Below are positions 16,892 through 23,770 of a stretch of 41,609 bases of DNA, piece by piece. This DNA is from a bacterium. GTDB lineage: Bacteria; Cyanobacteriota; Vampirovibrionia; Obscuribacterales; Obscuribacteraceae. Numbering within the stretch: position 1 is the first letter of the stretch; every line of letters starts with the position of its first letter. The stretch spans positions 1 to 41,609 of the forward strand of contig JAGOSY010000038.1 in NCBI GenBank assembly GCA_018062085.1. The letters run 5' to 3'. A model generated the notes under the pieces. The model saw only the letters and a list, made by a program, of their open reading frames with translations. It was not told the DNA's origin and made no database searches. Made by a program: the position numbers and the translations under genes.

Positions 16892-17797
16892 ATGACAATT
16901 CTAGCTAAGCAAACTCGAAATAGACCGGCTTCTCAATTGGTAACTACTAATGAAGTCACAGCCCTGCTTTATTCAGGAGAGAAATTTGCCTCATTGGGTA
17001 GGGTTGAATTTCTCAACCAGCAAAATACTGAGACTAATAGAGCCGCTGCCCGAGAGCTACTCAGACTAGCAACTGATAAAGCGCGGGCAGATGGACATAA
17101 GACTCTGATTGCGCCCCTTGATGGCGATACCTGGCACAGCTATCGCACCATAATCAAAAGTTCGCCTGAACCAAAGTTCTTACTTGAGCCTGAATCACTT
17201 TTATCTGCTGATATATTGAAAGAAGCAGGCTTCCATCTAATCGCTCAATACTCATCGTCGCTGATAGACTTATCAGCTTCTCAGGCGACCATTGACGCTA
17301 ATTTAGCCAAGCGTCAAAGAGCAATAGAAAGCTCTTTTTCAATCAGACACTTTAACTCGAATAGATTCGATGACGAGATAAAAGATATCTACGAGCTTTC
17401 GCTCAAGAGTTTCGAAAACAATTTTCTCTATCAGCCAATTTCCTTTGAGCAGTTTGCCGAGCTCTACCGCCCTCTGTCAGCTTTAATCAAAGACGAGCTG
17501 GTTTGGCTAGCATTCGACCACTCTAAGTTGGTGGGCATACTATTTGCCCTGCCTGACCGGCTCAACGAAGGGCAAATAATTCTCAAGAGTGTAGCTGTTC
17601 ATCCTGAATTTGCTGGTCTCGGTCTGGCCAGCTATCTGCTTGCGCGGGTGCATATAGAAGCTATCAATCTTGGCTTTACTCGCTCGGTACAAGCCCTCTA
17701 TAAAGATGAAAACCGATCTGCGACACTGACAGCTGGCCTATCTTCAAAAATAATTCGACGCTATGGTCTCTTCTCCCTTGATTTAGATTTTCTTTAA
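16892..17797 (+). CDS. GNAT-family acyltransferase
   Basis: 301 residues. The C-terminal half (~180-301) is a GNAT fold: LVWLAFDHSKLVGILFALPD (beta strands 2-4), LKSVAVHPEFAGLGLASYLL (motif A with the acyl-CoA pyrophosphate loop), and IEAINLGFTRSVQALYKDENRSA. The N-terminal half (RELLRLATDKARADGHKTL...DGDTWHSYR) may be a second, degenerate GNAT lobe, as in tandem GNATs. The enzyme moves an acyl group from CoA, or from carrier or adenylate, to an amine or hydroxyl. Position 9 bases after the kinase-like gene, with AGAGG at 16881-16885, shows operon coupling. In context it could acylate the amino group left by the BtaA-like enzyme (inference). Confidence 0.78.
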   Translation: MTILAKQTRNRPASQLVTTNEVTALLYSGEKFASLGRVEFLNQQNTETNRAAARELLRLATDKARADGHKTLIAPLDGDTWHSYRTIIKSSPEPKFLLEPESLLSADILKEAGFHLIAQYSSSLIDLSASQATIDANLAKRQRAIESSFSIRHFNSNRFDDEIKDIYELSLKSFENNFLYQPISFEQFAELYRPLSALIKDELVWLAFDHSKLVGILFALPDRLNEGQIILKSVAVHPEFAGLGLASYLLARVHIEAINLGFTRSVQALYKDENRSATLTAGLSSKIIRRYGLFSLDLDFL

Positions 17798-17842
17798 ACC
17801 AACAAAATAATTACAGCAAATGCAACAACAAATAGGTCTGCC

Positions 17843-19408
17843 ATGAACATCGCCACCACTCTTGAAGTGCTTGCCCAGAATTATCCTCATCGCCTAGCTA
17901 TTGTTGAAGAGAAGAAAAGCACCACTTATGCAAGCTTAAACCGGCAAGTGGCTGCAGTAGCTACTTATCTCAATTTACATGAAATCACGAAGGGCGATAT
18001 CGTTTTACTCTACGTCAATTTGAGCAGCGAATTGTATGCCCTTCTTCTAGGAATAAATCGCCTTGGTGCAGTGGTGCTATTTATCGATCCAACATATGGG
18101 CCCAAAGAGCTAAAACACTGCATACAGCTGACCAAGCCTAAAGCAATTATAGTCGCTGACCGACTCAACTTAGTAGCTCATCTAGCAGCACCTCTCTTTG
18201 GCATCGAAAAAATATTTTCCCTAAGTCAATTCAATTTGGCAAATGATCTAAGCAGCACAAAGTCTCTGCCCATAGCAATTGCCGAAGTTGACGATAGCAT
18301 GCCCGCCTTAATTACTTTCACCAGTGGCAGCTCCGGTTTACCGAAGGGTATTAGCCGAAGTCATGGTTATCTCAGCACTCAGTGTCAGGTATTGAGAGAT
18401 GAATTGGCCATAGGTCGATGCCAATCAGAAATCACCACATTGCCAATCTTCGTCTTGGCCAACCTTGCCAGTGGTGTCACCTCGATTTTGCCCAGCAGCA
18501 ATCTCAGAAGTCGGTTCAAGATCAAGCAGCAAGCTGAGACCGCCCAATTGGCAGCCCAAATGCTAGAGCATTTGCCAGAACGTATACTGGCGGCCCCAGC
18601 CTTTCTTATGCAAATTGCTAGTTATCTAAAAGAGCAAAATATCCAGTGCTATTTTGTCAGAGAAGTATTAACCGGTGGCGGCCCCGTTTTCCCCCAACTG
18701 CTTATTCTGTTGCGCGCGGCCTTTCCTTCTGCAAAATTGATTACTGTCTATGGATCAACAGAAGCAGAGCCGATCAGTCACTTAGAACACCCTGAAGATC
18801 TGACTCAAGATCTCCTAGGCGACCTTGGAGCAATAGCGGCAGGAGCAGGGCTTCCCCAGGGTAAAATTTCACAACACATAGACTTGGCAATTTTGCCTGG
18901 AGCCCTAGAGTCAGAATATACAGAAACCCAGTTCAATATGCTGAGAGCGCCGGCCAATGCCATTGGAGAAATTGTGGTGGCAGGCAGTCACGTTATAGCG
19001 GGATACATTGACGGCATCGGGGACAGGGAAAACAAGATAAGAGTTGGCAGTCGCATTTTTCACCGCACCGGTGATGTTGGCTATGTCGATGCCCAAGGCC
19101 AGCTCTTTTTGCTGGGTCGCTCAGCAATGGAAGTGGGCGTTCCTGGCGGCTCAGTATATCCGTTAGCAGTAGAGGCCAGTGCCATGGCCACAGGCATTGT
19201 TGAAAGCTGTGCTTATCTGCTTGCTAACAGTAAGCGAGTGCTGGTGGTCAAGCTTAAATCTAATTCGTGTACCAACAAAGAAGCTGAAGCTGCACTACTG
19301 AGGCATCTTCAGTTTGCCTACATCGACAAAGTGGTTATTCGAGCAAGCTTACCTATGGACAAACGCCACAGTTCTAAAATTCTCTACAACAAGCTCAAGG
19401 GCCTTTAA
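17843..19408 (+). CDS. AMP-dependent acyl ligase (OleC-like)
   Basis: 521 residues, ANL superfamily. Core motifs: TFTSGSSGLPKG (A3, ~158-169), VYGSTEAEPISHL (A5), FHRTGDVGYVDAQGQLFLLGR (A7-A8 region), and a C-terminal MDKRHSSKILYNKL with the likely catalytic Lys at residue 512. The ending RHxxKI instead of TxSGKxxR, and PIFVLANLASGVTSILP in the core, are typical of OleC beta-lactone synthetases and their relatives rather than standard fatty-acyl-CoA ligases. No OleA, OleB or OleD is nearby. It probably activates a fatty or hydroxy acid as adenylate for the GNAT or another partner. It is the last gene of the operon; its stop abuts the stop of a convergent gene with no gap. Confidence 0.82.
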   Translation: MNIATTLEVLAQNYPHRLAIVEEKKSTTYASLNRQVAAVATYLNLHEITKGDIVLLYVNLSSELYALLLGINRLGAVVLFIDPTYGPKELKHCIQLTKPKAIIVADRLNLVAHLAAPLFGIEKIFSLSQFNLANDLSSTKSLPIAIAEVDDSMPALITFTSGSSGLPKGISRSHGYLSTQCQVLRDELAIGRCQSEITTLPIFVLANLASGVTSILPSSNLRSRFKIKQQAETAQLAAQMLEHLPERILAAPAFLMQIASYLKEQNIQCYFVREVLTGGGPVFPQLLILLRAAFPSAKLITVYGSTEAEPISHLEHPEDLTQDLLGDLGAIAAGAGLPQGKISQHIDLAILPGALESEYTETQFNMLRAPANAIGEIVVAGSHVIAGYIDGIGDRENKIRVGSRIFHRTGDVGYVDAQGQLFLLGRSAMEVGVPGGSVYPLAVEASAMATGIVESCAYLLANSKRVLVVKLKSNSCTNKEAEAALLRHLQFAYIDKVVIRASLPMDKRHSSKILYNKLKGL

Positions 19409-19927
19409 TTAGTTCTCGGTCTTTGGAACGTGAGTCGAAATCATGCTCTCTTCAGAGCGTTCAAAGGCTTCTAGCTGCGAAGTCGGCACATTTATGCCAG
19501 TGAGTTTGTTGCCATAACCAAGAGTAACCATACGATCTTGAACAGCAAATATATCTTCAACATATCTGGCAAGGGCACGACCCTGAGGAACAATTTGCTC
19601 AACGGTGGCACTAAGGAAATAATCAGCAGTAACACCACCGGCTACATTAGAGTTGCGCTCTGTGCCCCATTTTGTGGCAAAGCGCAAAGCAAGTGGAGCG
19701 CCAGGCTTGGCCATTAAGCTCAATTTTCGACTAAAACCTTGACTATTCAGGTCAATTTCACCAAGAAGCTGATTAAATGAGTCAGGACCGTTTGGCAATT
19801 GCCCTTGCATGCGCCCAGCTGCCACACCCAGTTCTTGAGCTAAAAGCTCCACCAGTGAGGCGAAAGCGGCGACGCCTTGAAGATCGATTGTCTTTCCAGT
19901 TCCATCAAAAGTCATAACTTGTTCCAT
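19409..19927 (-). CDS. Uncharacterised protein
   Basis: 172 residues, no signal peptide, no membrane segment, no family recognised. It reads as mixed alpha/beta: VAAFASLVELLAQELGVAAG, then strand-rich LNSQGFSRKLSLMAKPGAPLALRFATKWG, ending in a polar tail. Codon use resembles its neighbours. The stop is directly next to the stop of the AMP ligase, so the two transcripts must overlap unless termination is inside coding sequence. The start at 19927 lacks a clear ribosome site; a second ATG at 19915 follows GGAA and is possible. It is divergent from ubiA 76 bases away. Confidence 0.6.
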   Translation of the reverse strand: MEQVMTFDGTGKTIDLQGVAAFASLVELLAQELGVAAGRMQGQLPNGPDSFNQLLGEIDLNSQGFSRKLSLMAKPGAPLALRFATKWGTERNSNVAGGVTADYFLSATVEQIVPQGRALARYVEDIFAVQDRMVTLGYGNKLTGINVPTSQLEAFERSEESMISTHVPKTEN

Positions 19928-20003
19928 CTATTACTATGAACGCAGTGTTAAACATTCCAAATGATGCCAGTTAAGTGCGAATTCTTCAAGTACAGTAGTT
20001 TTT

Positions 20004-20897
20004 ATGCAAGTGCAAAATATACCAGAGAAACCTAAGCCTGTTGCCCTCACACGTGAATGGGCAGAAATGATCAAGCTAGAGCATACAGTTTTTGCTCTAC
20101 CATTTGCCCTGTCGGGTCTGATATTGGCCACTCCTTCCTTGCCATCCATCAGTACAGTAGCCTTCACTGTTCTAGCTTTTATTGGTGCCCGCTCAGCGGC
20201 CATGACACTCAATCGATTGATAGACGCTCGCATAGATGCTATTAATCCCCGCACTAAAGACCGCTCAATTCCCGCTGGCCGCATCAAACCAGCCACAGCT
20301 GTGCTTTTCACCATAGCTTCTTTTGCCCTAATGCTGGCCGCAGCCAGTCAGCTGCCTTTGATTTGTCTTCAGCTGTCACCAATTGCAGTATTTTGGCTCA
20401 GTTTTTACTCTTTCACTAAGCGCTTTACATGGCTCTGTCACATTGTTCTCGGCATTGCTCTGGGTGGTGCGGCCTTAGGCGGGTGGGTGGCAGCCAGTGG
20501 AACCATCATGGGGGCCGCACCATGGCTTCTATCATTTGCTGTGGCCACATGGGTAGCAGGGTTTGACATTATTTACGCTTGCCAAGACGCTCAATTTGAC
20601 ACCGAGAATAAACTGCACAGTATTCCTGCGCGATTTGGTTTAGCTACTGCCTTAAATATATCTATTGGGCTACATGTTTTTACCGTAGGCTTTTTGGTAG
20701 CCCTCGGATTGTTCCTGCAACCGCCCGCAGGTATGTTCTATTTTCTTGGTGTCGCCTTAGTAACTGCCATGCTTGTTTATGAGCACAGCCTAGTAAAGCC
20801 AAACGATCTGTCAAAAGTGAATGCTGCATTCTTCACCACTAATGGTGTCGTTTCGATCGTCACATTCTTAACAATTCTACTAGATCGCTTGTTTTAA
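20004..20897 (+). CDS. ubiA: UbiA-family quinone prenyltransferase (UbiA/MqnP type)
   Basis: 297 residues with about eight membrane helices. Both Asp-rich motifs are intact: LNRLIDARIDAINPRTKDRSIP (first motif within residues 69-90) and GFDIIYACQDAQFDT (Asp 188, 195, 199) followed by LHSIPARFG. This combination is typical of 4-hydroxybenzoate polyprenyltransferase and its futalosine-pathway relative MqnP, which attach a polyprenyl chain to the aromatic head of a quinone. Which quinone cannot be told from sequence. It differs from the divergent UbiA homologue at 10864, so the two probably have different acceptors. It stands alone, followed by a 22-base palindrome. Confidence 0.85.
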   Translation: MQVQNIPEKPKPVALTREWAEMIKLEHTVFALPFALSGLILATPSLPSISTVAFTVLAFIGARSAAMTLNRLIDARIDAINPRTKDRSIPAGRIKPATAVLFTIASFALMLAAASQLPLICLQLSPIAVFWLSFYSFTKRFTWLCHIVLGIALGGAALGGWVAASGTIMGAAPWLLSFAVATWVAGFDIIYACQDAQFDTENKLHSIPARFGLATALNISIGLHVFTVGFLVALGLFLQPPAGMFYFLGVALVTAMLVYEHSLVKPNDLSKVNAAFFTTNGVVSIVTFLTILLDRLF

Positions 20898-21261
20898 TTT
20901 GCACTACCCTTAATGGCATGTTTGGTCAATAACTCGTTTAATTTGGCAAGCTTGAGCTGATTATTTCTCCGTGGAGAAATAAGTAAAGTTACAGTTGGCC
21001 GGACGCTAATAAGAAGAATTTCTTCATCAAAGAACCGCCCATGGGTAAATATTGGCCATCGTTTTTTTTGAGCTTGCCTTGCCACTCACCTGAAACAGTC
21101 GCCCTGTGGCCCGTTTGGACTTCACACAGGCGGTTTGTGCATTTAATGACCAATATGAAATTTCGGTCAAAAATAAGTATCATCCTTTAGGAGCACTTGA
21201 AAATACTGACAGATCGGTTCATCCTAGGGGTTGTCAAATTTAGCTGTACCCTGAGGTAACC
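20898..21261. other. Intergenic region with palindrome and possible broken small gene
   Basis: 364 bases between ubiA and the hydroxylase-family gene. It contains the palindrome at 20961-20982 and, on the minus strand, two overlapping open frames (20894-21085 and 20989-21183) in different phases that meet near an A8 run at 21062-21069. The upstream frame includes CTNRLCEVQTGHRATVSGEW, which looks protein-like with two Cys. This may be a frameshifted small gene. Neither frame has a well-spaced ribosome site. Confidence 0.35.
20961..20982. promoter_or_regulatory. 22-base perfect palindrome (possible operator)
   Basis: TTATTTCTCC (20961-20970) and GGAGAAATAA (20973-20982) are exact reverse complements around the two bases GT. 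The loop is too small for a good hairpin, so binding of a dimeric regulator is more likely than termination. It lies 64 bases after the ubiA stop and 280 before the next start. Confidence 0.45.
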
Positions 21262-21927
21262 ATGTTCATCCAATCAGTACTGCAGAACATCGGCTGGTTT
21301 CTAGGCGCATGCGCCACAGTTTCGTTCATCGAGCACCAAGTACATGCTCGCTTGATGCACCAGAAGAACTTCCTCAGTAAATACACCTCGAGTTTTAAGC
21401 GCGTCTATGAAGCTCACGCCATTAATCACCACGGACACTACTCAAAGATTTTCACCGACGAACCTGTTGCTCCAGGTGAAGACGAAGAAATTCGTTTGAC
21501 TGTTCACAAAGCTCCAATTAAGACTCTGCCGTTGATTCTTTTGATTTCACTAGTTTCGATACCTGGGGCCCTTATATTTGCTTTTGTCGTTGTGATGCAC
21601 CACTGGGTCTGGAATAAAATCCATTTAGAGATGCACAAGCCAGAGCAACGCGGCTTCAGCAAGTGGCCAGCCTATAAGTTCTTAGCTCGGCACCATTATC
21701 TGCACCATGTTTATCCAAACAAAAACTACAACGTTGTCTTTCCATTTGCAGATTACCTAACTGGAACCAATGTTCACGCTAATAAGACCGAATTGTTAGA
21801 GATGTACGATCTCGATCTGCTTCCACTTAAGCCAGCCGAACTAGCTTCTTTAAGAGAAGGCGCTGCTCAAGAGAAACAGGAGAAGCAAGTTAAACATGAA
21901 AAGCAACTAGCAACTCTGAGAAGCTAA
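21262..21927 (+). CDS. Fatty-acid-hydroxylase-superfamily membrane protein
   Basis: 221 residues with two or three membrane segments. His clusters of the diiron membrane hydroxylase/sterol-desaturase superfamily are present: FIEHQVHARLMH near residue 24, AHAINHHGHY near 52, VVMHHWVWNKIHLEMH near 115, and ARHHYLHHVYPNKNYN near 148, followed by FADYLTGT, the usual end motif. Such enzymes insert a hydroxyl or double bond into lipids using O2. A Lys/Glu-rich tail (AAQEKQEKQVKHEK) ends the protein. The start ATG follows GAGG by 6 bases, and a strong terminator follows, so the gene is monocistronic. It lies near other lipid genes, which may be relevant. Confidence 0.75.
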   Translation: MFIQSVLQNIGWFLGACATVSFIEHQVHARLMHQKNFLSKYTSSFKRVYEAHAINHHGHYSKIFTDEPVAPGEDEEIRLTVHKAPIKTLPLILLISLVSIPGALIFAFVVVMHHWVWNKIHLEMHKPEQRGFSKWPAYKFLARHHYLHHVYPNKNYNVVFPFADYLTGTNVHANKTELLEMYDLDLLPLKPAELASLREGAAQEKQEKQVKHEKQLATLRS

Positions 21928-21960
21928 TCTCAGACTCTTCACTCTAAATCATAGTTCTAC

Positions 21961-21991
21961 GCTCTGGGCATTAAGTTGCCCAGAGCTTTTT
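21961..21991 (+). terminator. Rho-independent terminator
   Basis: GCTCTGGGCA (21961-21970) and TGCCCAGAGC (21977-21986) form a perfect 10-base-pair GC-rich stem around TTAAGT, followed directly by TTTTT (21987-21991). It lies 34 bases after the hydroxylase-family gene. Confidence 0.9.
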
Positions 21992-22057
21992 AAGTCTATA
22001 GACTGCACTACGACGGCCTTTTAGGCTAAAATAGTGGCACCCATTTGGTTCTACATC

Positions 22058-23113
22058 ATGATCAATCTGCGCGCCCTAGTTCTGCTGTCAATTTTCTGTT
22101 TGAGTTATTGCCTGACGATTTCGTCGGCACTGGCTGCCACTGCTGAAATCGTCGAGACCTCAGCGGGCGATCGTACTGAGGCAAAATTGTTTCGGCCAAC
22201 ACCAATAGTGGGCAAACCCAAAATAGGTTTAGCTCTTGGTGGTGGCGGCGCTCGCGGAGCTGCTGAAGTAGGCGTGCTAAAAATTCTAGAGAAAGAGGGT
22301 ATTCACTTCGACTGTGTGGCTGGCACTAGCATTGGTTCTGTCATAGGCGGTTTCTATTGTCTTGGGGCAACGGCAGAGCAGATGGAAGAAGAATTCAAAA
22401 GTGGTGAAGTAATGCGTAACTTTATGGCTGTACCACTGACCTTTCGCTTACTTGTAGCACCGGTGTTTTTGCTGCTTAGACCTTTTAGTCGCAACAAGTA
22501 TGATGGCCTCTATGGCGGTGATAAGTTTCGTAGGTACCTAGTGGGAAAACTTACTACCGAAGAAAAACTGATTGAAGATATGAAAATACCTTTCGCAGCC
22601 GTCGCCTTGAATGTTGTCGATGGCAGACCATATATGATACGAAAAGGACATCTCGGTTATGCGATGCAAGCAAGCTGCGCGGTGCCGGCTTTGCGCAAGC
22701 CTATAGAGATAGACGGCATGCTCTTTTGCGACGGCGGGCTGTCGTGCAATCTGCCGGTAAAGCAATGTCGCTCGATGGGCGCTGATTTTGTCGTTGCCGT
22801 CAATATTGACGAGCCATTTGAAGCAGTACCGCTTTCGACTTTTAAGAAACCAGGAAGCATGACCAAACGCATGGTCTCATGGGCGTTGTTCGACCTCGAT
22901 GAACCCCAGGCAGCATTGGCTGACGTCACTATTCATCCAAATACGGCAGGTATATCTTTGATATCGACCCGTCGCTCAGACGCCATTCGCGGTATCAAAG
23001 CTGGCGAAGAGGCAGCAATTGCCGCCTTACCATTGATAAAGAAGAAGCTCAGAGAAATAGGTGTTGTGCCGAATTCTCAGGCCGGGCCACCGGCATTGCC
23101 TGCCGAGAACTAG
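22058..23113 (+). CDS. Exported patatin-like phospholipase (RssA/NTE type)
   Basis: 351 residues. The signal peptide MINLRALVLLSIFCLSYCLT is followed by ISSALAA with a cleavage-like ALA. The patatin domain begins with LALGGGGARGAAEVGVL (oxyanion loop), then VAGTSIGSVIGG with the nucleophilic Ser in GTSIG, and FCDGGLSCNLPV with the Asp of the DGG dyad. It hydrolyses acyl esters of phospholipids, here outside the cytoplasm. The domain ends at ~300 and a Pro-rich tail follows. A GTG at 22034 would lengthen it, but a TAAAAT -10-like box lies at 22026-22031, so the ATG at 22058, which gives a clean signal peptide, is preferred. It precedes a methyltransferase gene by 27 bases. Confidence 0.85.
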   Translation: MINLRALVLLSIFCLSYCLTISSALAATAEIVETSAGDRTEAKLFRPTPIVGKPKIGLALGGGGARGAAEVGVLKILEKEGIHFDCVAGTSIGSVIGGFYCLGATAEQMEEEFKSGEVMRNFMAVPLTFRLLVAPVFLLLRPFSRNKYDGLYGGDKFRRYLVGKLTTEEKLIEDMKIPFAAVALNVVDGRPYMIRKGHLGYAMQASCAVPALRKPIEIDGMLFCDGGLSCNLPVKQCRSMGADFVVAVNIDEPFEAVPLSTFKKPGSMTKRMVSWALFDLDEPQAALADVTIHPNTAGISLISTRRSDAIRGIKAGEEAAIAALPLIKKKLREIGVVPNSQAGPPALPAEN

Positions 23114-23140
23114 AACTAGGTAGTTGGCTAAGGAGATACA

Positions 23141-23761
23141 ATGATCGATGAAAAGCAGCACTGGGAGAAAGTCTACGAAGCTAAGGCTGCTGACGCTGTC
23201 AGTTGGTACCAGCCGCATCTAGAAAAATCTCTACAGTTTATTCTAAAGGCTGCCCCTAGCCGTTCTACTCAAATTATTGACGTTGGCGCTGGTGAATCTA
23301 CTCTAGTTGATGATCTAATTAACGCTGGCTACAACAATACTAGCGTTTTAGATATCTCAGAAAAAGCTATTGAGGTTTGCAAAACCAGACTTGGTGACAG
23401 GTCCTCTTCTGTAACATGGCTTGCTGCCAATATCCTTCAAGCTGAACTTCCTGAGAAGTTTTTCCATGTCTGGCATGACCGAGCGGTTTTTCACTTTCTT
23501 ACATCTGAAGCTCAGCGCATTGATTATGTGCGACAAGTATCCAAATCAGTAAAGGCAGGCGGGCATGTAATCGTTGCAACTTTCGGGCCACAAGGCCCAG
23601 AGAAATGCAGCGGTTTGACAACAATGCGCTATGACACCGACTCTCTTCATAATCAGTTCGGAGCAAGATTTCGCTTGGTAGAGAGTGCCACAGAACTGCA
23701 CACTACGCCTTTTGGTACGACCCAGCAGTTTCTCTATTGTTTCTGCAAGTTGGAAAATTGA
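23141..23761 (+). CDS. Class I SAM-dependent methyltransferase
   Basis: 206 residues. Motif I is IIDVGAGESTLVDDLI, motif II VLDISEKAIEVCKTRL, and FHVWHDRAVFHFL and SVKAGGHVIVATFGPQGPEKCSGL complete the Rossmann-like fold. The N-terminal HWEKVYEAKAADAVSWYQPH and the CSGL...RYDTDSL segment are characteristic of a widespread group of small bacterial methyltransferases annotated with thiopurine or tellurite-resistance relatives. The substrate is unknown. AAGGAGA lies 5 bases before the ATG. It is probably co-transcribed with the patatin gene and is convergent with the PQQ kinase (gap 9). Confidence 0.82.
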   Translation: MIDEKQHWEKVYEAKAADAVSWYQPHLEKSLQFILKAAPSRSTQIIDVGAGESTLVDDLINAGYNNTSVLDISEKAIEVCKTRLGDRSSSVTWLAANILQAELPEKFFHVWHDRAVFHFLTSEAQRIDYVRQVSKSVKAGGHVIVATFGPQGPEKCSGLTTMRYDTDSLHNQFGARFRLVESATELHTTPFGTTQQFLYCFCKLEN

Positions 23762-23770
23762 AACTCTTGC

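Noticed and set aside
17843..19408. An olefin (OleABCD) cluster
   Set aside because: Only the OleC-like ligase is present; no thiolase-like OleA, OleB hydrolase or OleD reductase is nearby.
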